DNA of 64,000 nucleotides from Gillisella vitis (lineage in GTDB: Bacteria; Pseudomonadota; Alphaproteobacteria; Rhizobiales; Rhizobiaceae), in contig NZ_LMVL02000008.1 of assembly GCF_001541345.2 (NCBI RefSeq), forward strand, positions 1 to 64,000, in the 5' to 3' direction. A program made the translations under genes and the position numbers. Below, piece after piece: positions 53,148 to 62,476 of the stretch. The stretch's first letter is position 1, and the number at the start of each line of letters is the position of its first letter. The notes under the pieces are model-generated. The model made no database searches, was not told where the DNA came from, and saw only the letters and a list, made by a program, of their open reading frames with translations.

Positions 53148-53808
53148 GAGGGGCGACTGAATTTGAGGTAAGGGCGGTGTGTTTGGCGACGAAGCGGATA
53201 TAGAGGGATTTTATATATTAGATCCTAGAGCTTTCGAAAGTTCTTATCGATTAATTTCAAAAAATGTCTTTCAAAACTCTGTGAACTCATTAGCAAAAAA
53301 ATATATATTTTTGCTTTAATTGAAGAGGTTGTAACGATGCTTTTTGGTTGCATTTCTTTTAGTGCGCCACTTCCGCGTCTATGCAGTGGAAAATGCATCG
53401 AAGCGAGTATTAAATGAGCGCCGGTCCCCTTAAAAGTCAAGGTAATAACGTGTCCTGCGAAAATAAGCGCTTTCTGTTGAGCTTGCGGCGGTCAACGTCT
53501 GCGAGATTGCTCCTCCGTGAAATCCTACCTCGAAATGGGTTTTGTCATCTAGGGCTTTTATAGGGATTTAGGCTGTTCTTTTGTCCTTGGCAATTACTCC
53601 GTCCGAGGTGGGCCGTTTCATGGTTTCCCGAGGTTTTCCGCAGGCAGGAGAATTTTTGCATCGCGCTCTACCGGGCGCGCTGAATTATGCGGTAAGACGA
53701 TGCGCAACGGAAGATGGCCTATCGTATTGCCTTTGCGATATTTTCCATGCTTTCGCGGCAAGGATGCGTGAGCGTCTTGAAGACTTGATGTAAAGGGTAG
53801 ACGCGCGG
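53148..53808. other. AT-rich intergenic region upstream of the LuxR gene
   Basis: No convincing gene is seen in these 661 bases. An AT-rich hairpin with AGCAAAAA/TTTTTGCT arms lies at 53292-53314. A 57- to 70-codon frame at 53581-53793 (internal ATG 53620 with a moderate GAGGTG site) is the only candidate small gene and lacks other support. The LuxR promoter should be here. Confidence 0.5.
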
Positions 53809-53920
53809 CTACTGCATAACTCCTTAAATCGGAATCGATTTAAAGGGGAAATTATGCAGCAGATTTAAACTGTTACAGCGTTCTTTGTGTGTTTTATAAA
53901 ATGCATGGCGCTGTAGCGCG
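53809..53920. repeat. TGCATAA-type double-hairpin intergenic repeat upstream of fhs
   Basis: The first hairpin has CTGCATAA/TTATGCAG and TTAAATCG/CGATTTAA arms; the second runs from TTACAGCG to CGCTGTAG. The layout matches 35718-35839, where the second part is a perfect palindrome. It is a dispersed rhizobial-type element. Confidence 0.75.
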
Positions 53921-53974
53921 AGCTGCCTGAAAGAAAAGTGCCGGAAACGGTGTAGAGACAGGGTTAACAGGCTG

Positions 53975-55642
53975 ATGTCGGATATTGAAATTGCACGTGC
54001 AGCATCGAAGCTTGCGATCACGCAGATTGGCGAGCGTCTGGGAATCAACCCCGGTGATTTACAGCCCTATGGCCATGACAAGGCTAAGATCAGCGCTTCA
54101 TTCCTGCATTCGTTGGCGGATCGCCAGGATGGCAAGCTCATCCTAGTGACGGCAATCAATCCGACACCAGCAGGCGAGGGCAAGACCACGACGACGGTCG
54201 GCCTTGTGGATGGGCTGAACCGTATCGGAGCGAAGGCCATGGTCTGCGTGCGTGAGCCGTCGCTCGGTCCCTGTTTCGGGGTCAAGGGCGGCGCTGCTGG
54301 CGGCGGGCGCGCTCAGGTCGTGCCGATGGAAGACATCAACCTGCATTTCACCGGCGATTTCCATGCCATCACCTCCGCGCATAATCTGCTGGCGGCGATG
54401 ATCGACAACCATATTTACTGGGGCAATGAACAGGATCTGGATTTACGCCGTATCGCCTGGCGTCGGGTGGTGGACATGAACGATCGGGCGCTTCGCGAGA
54501 TGGTTGGCGCTCTGGGCGGCGTGCGCAACGGCTTTCCGCGCGAAACCGGCTTTGACATCACTGTTGCCTCAGAAGTGATGGCCATCCTCTGTCTTGCCCG
54601 CGATCTGGCCGATCTCGAAGAACGTCTGGGCCAGATCGTCATCGGCTATCGGCGTGACAAGACGCCCGTGCATGCCCGCGACATCCATGCCCATCAAGCC
54701 ATGACGGTTCTTCTGAAAGAAGCGATGCAGCCCAATCTGGTGCAGACGCTGGAAAACAATCCGGCGCTGGTGCATGGCGGCCCGTTTGCCAATATCGCCC
54801 ATGGCTGCAATTCGGTGGTGGCGACGAGGGCAGCCTTGAAGCTTGCCGATTATGTGGTGACGGAAGCGGGCTTTGGGGCCGATCTGGGGGCTGAAAAATT
54901 CTTCGATATCAAATGCCGCAAGGCCGGTCTTCGCCCGGCGGCTGCTGTCATCGTTGCCACGGTGCGGGCGTTGAAGATGAATGGCGGTGTTGCCAAAACG
55001 GAGCTTGGCCACGAGGATGTGGCCGCACTCGTCCGGGGTGCTGTCAACCTTGGGCGGCATGTGGAAAATGTTAGGGGCTTTGGTGTGCCTGTCATTGTCG
55101 CCATCAACCATTTCCTCTCCGACACGCCAGCGGAAATCGCCGCGCTTCAGGATTATGCCGCCAGTATCGGCGTCGAAGCCGTGCTCTGCCGTCATTGGGC
55201 CGAGGGTGGTGCGGGCATTGAGGAACTGGCGAGGAAAGTGGCAGCCATTGCCGATAGCGGCATTGCCGATTTCCAGCCGCTTTACCCAGATGACTTGCCG
55301 CTGTTTGCCAAGATCGAGACGGTTGCCAAGCGGATTTACCGCGCGGGGAGTGTGACGGCGGACCGTGCTGTCATCGATCAGCTCGCCCAGTTCGAGGCTA
55401 TGGGCTATGGCAACCTGCCGGTCTGCATCGCCAAGACCCAGTATTCCTTCTCGACCGATCCGTCGCTGCTGGGCGCTCCCGATGGCCACGAAGTGCATGT
55501 TCGCGACGTGCGGTTATCAGCTGGTGCCGGTTTTGTGGTGGCGATCACCGGCGATATCATGACCATGCCCGGCCTGCCGAGAAAGCCAGCAGCCGAAACC
55601 ATCCGGCTCGATGATGATGGACTGGTCGAAGGCCTGTTCTAA
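53975..55642 (+). CDS. fhs: Formate--tetrahydrofolate ligase
   Basis: The 555-residue enzyme makes 10-formyl-THF from formate, THF and ATP. It shows LVTAINPTPAGEGKTTTTVGLVDGL (P-loop), SLGPCFGVKGGAAGGGRAQVVPMEDINLHFTGDFHAI, DNHIYWGN, RETGFDITVASEVMAILCLA, GPFANIAHGCNSV and TEAGFGADLGAEKFFDIKCR. The length is normal. It stands alone, without folD or purU nearby. Confidence 0.97.
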   Translation: MSDIEIARAASKLAITQIGERLGINPGDLQPYGHDKAKISASFLHSLADRQDGKLILVTAINPTPAGEGKTTTTVGLVDGLNRIGAKAMVCVREPSLGPCFGVKGGAAGGGRAQVVPMEDINLHFTGDFHAITSAHNLLAAMIDNHIYWGNEQDLDLRRIAWRRVVDMNDRALREMVGALGGVRNGFPRETGFDITVASEVMAILCLARDLADLEERLGQIVIGYRRDKTPVHARDIHAHQAMTVLLKEAMQPNLVQTLENNPALVHGGPFANIAHGCNSVVATRAALKLADYVVTEAGFGADLGAEKFFDIKCRKAGLRPAAAVIVATVRALKMNGGVAKTELGHEDVAALVRGAVNLGRHVENVRGFGVPVIVAINHFLSDTPAEIAALQDYAASIGVEAVLCRHWAEGGAGIEELARKVAAIADSGIADFQPLYPDDLPLFAKIETVAKRIYRAGSVTADRAVIDQLAQFEAMGYGNLPVCIAKTQYSFSTDPSLLGAPDGHEVHVRDVRLSAGAGFVVAITGDIMTMPGLPRKPAAETIRLDDDGLVEGLF

Positions 55643-55689
55643 AGAAGAGTGCTGCGTTGTTTTACATCAGTAAAGTGCAAAATATAACA

Positions 55690-55731
55690 TGATTTATTTA
55701 ATCATGTTTTTAATCTTGACATAAAAAATCA
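55690..55731 (+). promoter_or_regulatory. Two RirA-type iron boxes overlapping the heme-receptor promoter
   Basis: Two TGA-N9-TCA elements occur at 55690-55704 and 55717-55731, the consensus of the rhizobial iron-responsive operator bound by RirA. The first is part of a longer AACATGATT/AATCATGTT inverted repeat. The second overlaps a TTGACA at 55716-55721 that could be the -35 hexamer, so a bound repressor would block transcription. Gene content downstream (heme receptor) agrees. Confidence 0.7.
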
Positions 55732-55864
55732 TGTTTAATAAGTGTCCGAATTAAGGCGCGCATGTCTGCCGCGCCTTTGTTTCGGGGACGACCAATTGCG
55801 TGCGAAACCGGCTGCACTGCCCTGTAGCCGAGGGGTTTCGTGCGCCGTATTGAAAGTTTGCACC

Positions 55865-58051
55865 ATGTCTTTTCGGGGAATTCGGCCTGTTCTGTTTGCC
55901 TGCACGGCACTTTGCTCCTTCACTGCGGCTGTGCCTGTCATCGCGCAGGAAGCGGCAAAAACGGCGGAAAACTCTGGCTCTAACAGCCAGACCGAACTTT
56001 CCACCATTACCGTCAAGGGCCAGAAGGTTGTAAAGGGTTCCGTGGAAGACACGCCGGTGGCGACCCATACCTCGGCTGAGCAGTTGCAGAAGAAGCAGAT
56101 CGATGATGTCGATGACCTCGGCAATACGGTCGAGCCGAGCGTGACCTATGTGAAGAATTCCAAGAGCGTCAACATTCGCGGCCTTGAGGCCGACCGGGTA
56201 CTGACCACGATTGACGGCATTCCCGTGCCCTATTTCTTCGATACGGTCTATAGCTATGGCGGCGGTGCCGACACCTATGATTTCAACTCGCTGTCGTCGG
56301 TGGATGTGCTGCACAGCGCCGATTCCAGCCGCGCCGGGTCCGGCGCGCTGGGTGGCGCGCTTCTTCTGCATACCTATGAGCCCGAGGATTTGATCGGCGA
56401 CGGCAAGAGCTTTGGCGGTATCGTCAAGCTCGGCTATGACGGCTCGGACAGGTCGTTGACCGCCTCAGGAGCCATTGCCAAGAAATTTGGCAATACCTCG
56501 GTACTGTTCCAGTCTTCCTACAAATACGGCCATGAGACCGAGACGACGGGCGATGTCGGCGGCACGCGCGGAACCCGGACGGAAGCCGATCCGATGAGCT
56601 ATAACGACCGCAATTTCCTGTTCAAGATCCGCCAGGAGCTGGAAGGCGGTCATACGATCGGCCTGACAGCGGAGCATTACGACTATAATTCCAAGAAGGA
56701 TTACAAGTCCAATACCAGCTACGGCACGACCTATCGCGCTGGTGATTACGATTATATCCAGGACAAGGGCCGCGATCGGGTTTCGCTCGACTATGTCTAT
56801 GATAGCACCTCTGCGGATAGCTGGATCGACAGCGCCTTCGCCACCCTTTACTGGCAGCGCGCGACCCGCGTGGAAGGCACATCCAGCTACCGTCTGACGG
56901 CTCCAATCGGCATTTACGACCGGTCCATGGAGAGCGAACAGCGCGACATCGGGTTGAACACCTATGCCAATTCCGATTTCAGCACCGGCGCGCTGAACCA
57001 CAAGCTGACATTCGGCGCTGACATCCGCTTCAGCCAGAGCAGCTATTATCTCGCCGGTCAGGACACTTGCTCAGTCACTTACGTTTCAGGCTGCGCCTAT
57101 TACCACACCAACCAGTCCTATTCGCCTGACGTGAATTCCTACAAGCTCGGCGCCTTTGTCGAGGACAAGATTTCGCTGGGCAACAGCCCCGTTTCGATCA
57201 CGCCCGGCCTGCGCCTCGACTGGTACAAGGAAGACCCGCAGGAGACCGATAGCTATAAGGGAACCATGCCCGAGGGGCAGGACGGCGCTCACCTTTCGCC
57301 CAAGCTGCGCGCCGCCTGGCAGGCAACACCGGATGCCGAGCTTTACGCCCAGTTTTCCACGGCCTTCAAGTCGCCCAATGCCTACCAACTCTATGTGGAT
57401 TATGACAATGCACCGCTCTATCGCTCGATCGGCAATCCTGATCTGAAGCCGGAAACCAGCTGGGGCTTTGATGTCGGCGCCAATCTCGGCAACGAGGATT
57501 TCGGTGGCCGTATCAGCGCCTTTACCACTCGCTACAAGAATTTCATCGACACCTCGGATATCATCCGCACCACGGGCTATGTGCTCGGCACCTACGAATA
57601 TATCAACCGCGCCAATGTCCGCATCAGCGGTGTCGAGATCGAGGGCCACAAGATCTTTGCCAACGGCATCAACCTGCATGGCTCGATGTTCTATGCACGC
57701 GGCACGGATCTAGACACCGACGAATTGTTGAGCACGGTACCGCCGCTAAAAGCCATTGTCGGCGTCGGCTATGAACGGGAAACCTGGGGTACGGATGTGA
57801 GCCTCGTTGCTGCCGCTGCCGTCTCCGACAAATCCAGCGCCTCTACCAAGCCTGCGGGATACGGCGTCGTCAACCTGACGGGATGGTGGGAACCGGAACA
57901 GACCAAGGGCCTGCGCCTTCAGGCCGGTGTCTACAATCTGTTCGACAAGCAATATTACGACGCGCTTGAAGTGAAGGACGTCGCCAATGCCAATGCGCTC
58001 TATTCGGAGGCCGGGCGGTATTTCAAGATCGCCATTTCTCAGAAGTTCTGA
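55865..58051 (+). CDS. TonB-dependent heme/hemoglobin receptor, ShmR-like
   Basis: This 728-residue outer-membrane protein has a signal peptide (cleavage near VIAQE), a TonB box-like ELSTITVKG, a plug domain (SVNIRGLEADRVLTTIDGIPVPY, SSVDVLHSADSSRAGSGALGGALLL) and a 22-strand-type barrel ending in FKIAISQKF with the terminal Phe. NPDLKPETSWGFDVGANLG and the TonB-hemoglobin family order of motifs suggest heme uptake, as in rhizobial ShmR/HmuR. The upstream iron boxes support low-iron induction. The ATG at 55865 gives the signal peptide; the frame open to 55742 does not. No hmu transport operon is adjacent. Confidence 0.88.
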   Translation: MSFRGIRPVLFACTALCSFTAAVPVIAQEAAKTAENSGSNSQTELSTITVKGQKVVKGSVEDTPVATHTSAEQLQKKQIDDVDDLGNTVEPSVTYVKNSKSVNIRGLEADRVLTTIDGIPVPYFFDTVYSYGGGADTYDFNSLSSVDVLHSADSSRAGSGALGGALLLHTYEPEDLIGDGKSFGGIVKLGYDGSDRSLTASGAIAKKFGNTSVLFQSSYKYGHETETTGDVGGTRGTRTEADPMSYNDRNFLFKIRQELEGGHTIGLTAEHYDYNSKKDYKSNTSYGTTYRAGDYDYIQDKGRDRVSLDYVYDSTSADSWIDSAFATLYWQRATRVEGTSSYRLTAPIGIYDRSMESEQRDIGLNTYANSDFSTGALNHKLTFGADIRFSQSSYYLAGQDTCSVTYVSGCAYYHTNQSYSPDVNSYKLGAFVEDKISLGNSPVSITPGLRLDWYKEDPQETDSYKGTMPEGQDGAHLSPKLRAAWQATPDAELYAQFSTAFKSPNAYQLYVDYDNAPLYRSIGNPDLKPETSWGFDVGANLGNEDFGGRISAFTTRYKNFIDTSDIIRTTGYVLGTYEYINRANVRISGVEIEGHKIFANGINLHGSMFYARGTDLDTDELLSTVPPLKAIVGVGYERETWGTDVSLVAAAAVSDKSSASTKPAGYGVVNLTGWWEPEQTKGLRLQAGVYNLFDKQYYDALEVKDVANANALYSEAGRYFKIAISQKF

Positions 58052-58081
58052 TGGTTGACCCCGGGATGTGGCTCAGGCCGG

Positions 58082-59020
58082 TCAATCCGGTTCTTGGCAG
58101 ACCCTGAAATCGTTGCGGCGCTTGATGAGATCCAGATGCAAGTGGTCCTTGTGGGTCTCGTCGGCGCCGGGGGCGAGAACAGTGGTGAAGTAGAGGCAGG
58201 CCGAGGCATTGACCGTCCGCTGGAAGGCGCCGGGCAGGGTGGGCTCGCTGTCGGGTACGATCTTCATGGGAACGGCGCCCTTTTCGAATTCCAGTCCGGC
58301 GATGTCGATGGCATTGCCCTTGGCATGTTCAGACATTTTGCCGGTGCTCAGACTGTTGCGGTTTCGGCAGATATAGGTGGAAGCCTGGTCGACGCCCTTC
58401 AGCCTGCCCTTGTCGGGCAGGGCCTGTTCAGCAGCAGGCACGACCACGGTTTTCAGCCATTGTGACAGTTCCAAAGCCGCCGCACAGCGCAATGTCCCTT
58501 TTGGCTTCAGGCTGACGCCTGGCAGAATTTCCGTCACCTCCAGCGGCTTGTCGATGCCACAGCCATCGCCGTCATCGATCCGGGGCCGTTCGGTAAATTG
58601 CGCGCCTGCCGCTTTCAGGTCAGTGAGGCATTGATTATAGGCCTGCGGGTCCTCCGTCATGATTGGCGGCGGCGGAGGCGGAGCTGGAGCTGGTGTTGGG
58701 GCCGGTGCCGGCTCCGCCGATGGGGCTTGGGCAGGTGAGGCCGGGGTAGGGGCCGGGACAGGGGTTGGCGCGGCGGGCGATGGCGCCGGCACGGGAACGG
58801 TTTCCGGTGCCGGAACCGGGGCCGATGTATCGCCGGGCTTGCCGGCATCCTTTTTTGTGTCGGAGCCTTTAACGCCGGAGGACGTATCTGACGTGTCGGT
58901 TGCGGTTTTCGGTTTACTATCGGGGACGGGTCCCTGTTCGGGAAGGGCGTCTTTGGGAGGGAGAGACGCGCCGCTCAGGCATATCAGGCTTAAGGCCAGC
59001 AGCAGCGTTTTGCATTTCAT
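58082..59020 (-). CDS. Extensin-like family protein with Pro-rich linker
   Basis: The 312-residue protein has a signal peptide with a possible lipobox-like LICLSG region, a low-complexity Pro/Ala/Thr linker (about 25-125) and a C-terminal Extensin-like_C domain: YNQCLTDLKAAGAQF, DGDGCGIDKPLEV, LSQWLKTVVVPAA, then SEHAKGNAIDIAGLEF and HKDHLHLDL, with His/Asp residues laid out like a D,D-carboxypeptidase-type zinc site. It likely acts in the periplasm or cell wall. The ATG at 59020 is preferred over one at 59035. It converges with the heme-receptor gene. Confidence 0.86.
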   Translation of the reverse strand: MKCKTLLLALSLICLSGASLPPKDALPEQGPVPDSKPKTATDTSDTSSGVKGSDTKKDAGKPGDTSAPVPAPETVPVPAPSPAAPTPVPAPTPASPAQAPSAEPAPAPTPAPAPPPPPPIMTEDPQAYNQCLTDLKAAGAQFTERPRIDDGDGCGIDKPLEVTEILPGVSLKPKGTLRCAAALELSQWLKTVVVPAAEQALPDKGRLKGVDQASTYICRNRNSLSTGKMSEHAKGNAIDIAGLEFEKGAVPMKIVPDSEPTLPGAFQRTVNASACLYFTTVLAPGADETHKDHLHLDLIKRRNDFRVCQEPD

Positions 59021-59164
59021 TGAGCAGTCCCCCAAGGTTTGTCGCTGAAGGGAACGTTTGAGCCTGCAATTGGTTTCAGTGTCTTAAGCCCGATGCCGCA
59101 TATGGTTGATTGCTACTGGACGATAGACTGCCTTGAATAGAGGTTTGGGTATAGCGGTGGAGTG

Positions 59165-60616
59165 TCACGTCCCGCAAAAGGTTCGCGCTACTCGCTCGTC
59201 CACTGTCGGCGGCACTCTGAGATCTGCGGTGGCTTCCGTCTCTTCAAATGGCCGTTCCAGTGCTTGCGTCAGCCGTTCAAAGAACGAATAATCGTCATAG
59301 ACCGCAGCCGAGATCGCCTCTTCAATGCGGTGGTTGCGGGGAATGAGGGCAGGGTTGATGGTTTGCATTTCCGCTTCGATCATCTCTGCCGGGCGCTCCG
59401 ATCCGAGCCTTGCGCGCCAGCGGATCAACCAGGCGATCAGCGCGTCGGTTTCCGGTATCAGATCCTGTGCTACGCCGCCCCTGGCAATCCTGCCAAGCTG
59501 GCGGAAGGTCAGGGTGAAATCCGCCTCATTTGTCTCCATCAAGCCAAGGAAATCGTTGATCAGCGCCAGATCGGCTTCATCAGTACCCGTCACGCCCAGC
59601 TTGGCGCGGAAAGCCGCGAGCCAATAGGTCTGAAAGACTTCTCCGAAGCGGGCCAGCGCCGCATTGGCGTCTTCCACGGCCTTATCCTCGCCGCCTTCAA
59701 ACAGCGGCAGCAGGCATTCGGCCAGCCGCGCCATGTTCCATTGGCCAATGCCGGGCTGGTTGGCATAGGCATAGCGGCCGCGCTGGTCGATGGAGGAAAA
59801 CACCTTTTTCGGATTATACTCATCCAGAAAAGCGCAGGGGCCGAAGTCGATGGTCTCGCCTGACACCGCAACATTGTCGGTATTCATCACCCCATGGATG
59901 AAGCCGATCGATAGCCAGCGGGCAATCAGTGCCGCCTGCCGGTCGGCAATGGCGTTCAGCAGCGCCAGATAGCGGTTGTCGGTGTCTTTGAGGATGGGAT
60001 AATGCCGGTCGATGACGTGATCGGCCAATGCCTTCAGGCTGTTATTATCCTGGCGGGCAGCAAAGAACTGGAAGGTGCCGACGCGGATATGGCTGGCGGC
60101 AACCCGCGTCAACACAGCGCCGGGCAGCGCCACTTCGCGTCTGACCGGCTGGCCGGTCGCAACGGCGGCCAGCGCCCGTGTGGTGGGAAGGCCGAGCGCA
60201 TGCATCGCTTCCGAGACGATATATTCGCGGATCACAGGGCCAAGCGCCGCTCGTCCGTCGCCATTGCGGGAAAAGGGTGTGGGGCCCGCGCCTTTCAGCT
60301 GGATATCGCGCCGCCGCCCATGACGATCCAGCACCTCGCCGAGCAGAATGGCGCGGCCATCGCCCAGTTGCGGCACGAAATTGCCGAATTGATGCCCGGC
60401 ATAGGCCATGGCCAGCGGGCTAGCACCCTGAACGATACGGTTGCCGGAAAAGATCTCTGCTAGCGCAGCGTCATCCTTGCCCTGCATGTCTAGGCCCAGG
60501 TCCTGCGCAAGCGCATGGTTGAACCTGATCAGCTTCGGCTGCGCCACGGGTTGCGGCAGAACGGCGGCGTGAAACGGTTCCGGCAGACGGGCGTAGCTAT
60601 TGTCAAAGGCAAACAT
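59165..60616 (-). CDS. selO: SelO-family protein adenylyltransferase (YdiU)
   Basis: This 483-residue pseudokinase-fold enzyme transfers AMP to protein hydroxyls. It shows YAGHQFGNFVPQLGDGRAILLGE, DIQLKGAGPTPFSRNGDGRAALGPVIREYIVSEAM, GFIHGVMNTDNVAVSGETIDFGPCAFLDEY (catalytic loop and DFG) and ends in FCGT. The C-terminal Cys, third from the end, is at the position of selenocysteine in eukaryotic SelO and of the redox Cys in E. coli YdiU. The ATG at 60616 has GGAGA seven bases upstream. Confidence 0.95.
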   Translation of the reverse strand: MFAFDNSYARLPEPFHAAVLPQPVAQPKLIRFNHALAQDLGLDMQGKDDAALAEIFSGNRIVQGASPLAMAYAGHQFGNFVPQLGDGRAILLGEVLDRHGRRRDIQLKGAGPTPFSRNGDGRAALGPVIREYIVSEAMHALGLPTTRALAAVATGQPVRREVALPGAVLTRVAASHIRVGTFQFFAARQDNNSLKALADHVIDRHYPILKDTDNRYLALLNAIADRQAALIARWLSIGFIHGVMNTDNVAVSGETIDFGPCAFLDEYNPKKVFSSIDQRGRYAYANQPGIGQWNMARLAECLLPLFEGGEDKAVEDANAALARFGEVFQTYWLAAFRAKLGVTGTDEADLALINDFLGLMETNEADFTLTFRQLGRIARGGVAQDLIPETDALIAWLIRWRARLGSERPAEMIEAEMQTINPALIPRNHRIEEAISAAVYDDYSFFERLTQALERPFEETEATADLRVPPTVDERVARTFCGT

Positions 60617-60821
60617 CTGAGTTTCTCCGGGCAACGTTCATTCGTGTATATGTGGCGCAGCGGCATGGGAGTGCAAGGCAAGAGCTGTGACGAAGCCGCA
60701 TCCCCGGCAAATTGCGCATGGACAATTGAAAATTGCTTACGTTACAGTCGTCGCTGACATAAAGAGGAAACCGGCGGGACCGAATCCCGGACGCCAGGTT
60801 GACCAAAAAGAGGGACTGTTG

Positions 60822-61394
60822 ATGTTCAAACGTTTTTCATTCACCGCTGCCATTTTCGCCAGCGCCGCCGCACCGGCCTTCGCCCATCTGAACCCCGCCG
60901 AACACGGCTCGGTGCTTGCTGGGATTTCCCATCCCCTGACCGGACCTGACCATATCATGGCCATGGTCGCCGTCGGTCTCTGGGCGTCCCAGCAGGGCGG
61001 CAAGGCACTGTATGCTGTGCCCGCCGCTTTTGTCGGCACCATGGCGATTGGCTTTCTTTTGGCGCTGGCAGGCGTCCATCTTCCCTTCGTCGAGCCAGCC
61101 ATTCTGGCCTCCGTCATGGGACTCGGTCTGCTGGTTGCAACTGCCGTGCGCATGCCTGCGGCTGGCGCATCCGCCGTCGTCGCTCTTTTCGCGCTGTTCC
61201 ATGGCTATGCGCATGGCACCGAACTGGCTGGCGCCGGTGCGCTGGAATTCGGCCTCGGCTTCCTGATCGCCACCGCTGCGCTGCATGCGGTCGGTATTGG
61301 CCTTGGCGTCGGTCTCAACCGCTTCGGTCCGCGCGTCACCCGTCTGCTCGGTGTGGCCACGGCGCTTGGCGGCGCGGCCCTGATGCTCGGCTGA
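60822..61394 (+). CDS. hupE: HupE/UreJ family membrane protein
   Basis: The 190-residue inner-membrane protein has an N-terminal signal-like helix ending near AFAH, then HLNPAEHGSVLAGISHPLTGPDHIMAMVAVGLWASQ with the HPLxGxDH metal motif and LFALFHGYAHGTELAGAGALEFGLGF with HGxAHGxE. HupE/UreJ proteins carry nickel or cobalt. GAGGGA precedes the ATG at 60822. It is not next to hydrogenase or urease genes. An intrinsic terminator follows. Confidence 0.92.
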   Translation: MFKRFSFTAAIFASAAAPAFAHLNPAEHGSVLAGISHPLTGPDHIMAMVAVGLWASQQGGKALYAVPAAFVGTMAIGFLLALAGVHLPFVEPAILASVMGLGLLVATAVRMPAAGASAVVALFALFHGYAHGTELAGAGALEFGLGFLIATAALHAVGIGLGVGLNRFGPRVTRLLGVATALGGAALMLG

Positions 61395-61419
61395 TAGTCC
61401 AATCAAGGCAAGACCAGCA

Positions 61420-61445
61420 ACGGTGGGAGAAATCCCGCCGTTTTT
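61420..61445 (+). terminator. Intrinsic terminator after hupE
   Basis: Stem ACGGTGGGA / TCCCGCCGT (one G-T pair) with a GAAA tetraloop is followed by TTTTC, 26 bases past the hupE stop. Confidence 0.85.
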
Positions 61446-61550
61446 CGTCGTGGAACAGAACAGGTTACATATTTGTAATTCACAAGGGCTTGGAACAGCC
61501 ATGATTGCCACCCTAGATCATGGTCAGTCATGTCATCGGAGATGAGATCC

Positions 61551-62369
61551 ATGTCACCGGAAGAGCGCCAGTTACTGACCCAATTGTTTGACCGCGTGCG
61601 CCAGGCGTCTTCAACGCCGCGCGACCGCGAGGCGGAAAGCCTGATCGAAGGCGAATTGCGCAGCCAGCCCTATGCCACCTATTATCTGGCCCAGGCGGTG
61701 ATTATTCAAGAAAAAGGCCTGGAGGCAGCGACCGCCAAGATCCGCGATCTCGAAGACCAGATCGCCCATTTGCAGGACGAACTGTCCCGTGGACCGGCCC
61801 AACCGCCCGCGCAGCAGCAAGGCGGTGGCTTCCTAGGCGGTATCAGCTCGATTTTTGGAGGCGGCAGCCAAGCGCCTGCTCCATCCCGTAATGCCGGGCC
61901 TTGGGGTGCCGCACCAGCGCAGAACCGCGGCTATGACGATTACAGCCGCAGCGCCCCGCCACAATCCGGCCCATGGGGCGCGCAAGCCCCAGCAGGTAGC
62001 CAATGGCAACAACCAGCCGCAGCACCAGCCGGCGGCGGCTTTCTGCGCGGCGCCCTGACCACGGCGGCAGGTGTTGCAGGTGGCGTGCTGGTGGCTGATG
62101 CGGTGCGCGATATCTTCACCACCCACGGCGGCGGCTTCGGCAATATGCTGGGCGCTGGGGGAATGGGCGGCGTGGCTCAAGCACCGGTCGAGGAAACCAT
62201 CATCAACAACAATACCTACAACATCACCGAGAATGGCCGCGACGACACGCCCGCTCAAAGCGATGGCAGCGGCTTCCAGCAGGCCAGCCTCGACACTGAC
62301 AATGACAGCTATGACAATAGCAGCTTCGACGACAGTGATTTCGGTGGCGATGACAGCATGAATGCGTGA
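61551..62369 (+). CDS. DUF2076 domain protein
   Basis: This 272-residue protein starts with SPEERQLLTQLFDRVRQA and TPRDREAESLIEGELRSQPYATYYLAQAVIIQEKGLEAA, the typical DUF2076 N-terminus. A short coiled coil (ATAKIRDLEDQIAHLQDEL), a Gly/Pro/Gln-rich linker, a hydrophobic Gly/Ala segment (FLRGALTTAAGVAGGVLVADAV) and an acidic Asp/Ser-rich tail follow. The family is linked to periplasmic or ABC-associated functions but is uncharacterised. The ATG at 61551 has GGAG nine bases upstream. Confidence 0.87.
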   Translation: MSPEERQLLTQLFDRVRQASSTPRDREAESLIEGELRSQPYATYYLAQAVIIQEKGLEAATAKIRDLEDQIAHLQDELSRGPAQPPAQQQGGGFLGGISSIFGGGSQAPAPSRNAGPWGAAPAQNRGYDDYSRSAPPQSGPWGAQAPAGSQWQQPAAAPAGGGFLRGALTTAAGVAGGVLVADAVRDIFTTHGGGFGNMLGAGGMGGVAQAPVEETIINNNTYNITENGRDDTPAQSDGSGFQQASLDTDNDSYDNSSFDDSDFGGDDSMNA

Positions 62370-62476
62370 CCCAAGCGGTCATCAGGAGCCGCGCAAGGCA
62401 ACGCGCGGCTTAAAAACAAACTGAACTGCACATTGGACCGAAAGGAACAATCGAGGTCAATTTTTTCCGATGAATG

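Noticed and set aside
53225..53440. 71-codon minus-strand frame in the AT-rich gap
   Set aside because: No ribosome-binding site and no protein-like pattern; it runs through an AT-rich hairpin.
54569..55498. 309-codon minus-strand frame
   Set aside because: Antisense to fhs, whose motifs are unmistakable.
60730..60821. Possible cobalamin riboswitch before hupE
   Set aside because: CCGG-containing stretches recall a B12 leader end, but the conserved B12 box and core are missing.
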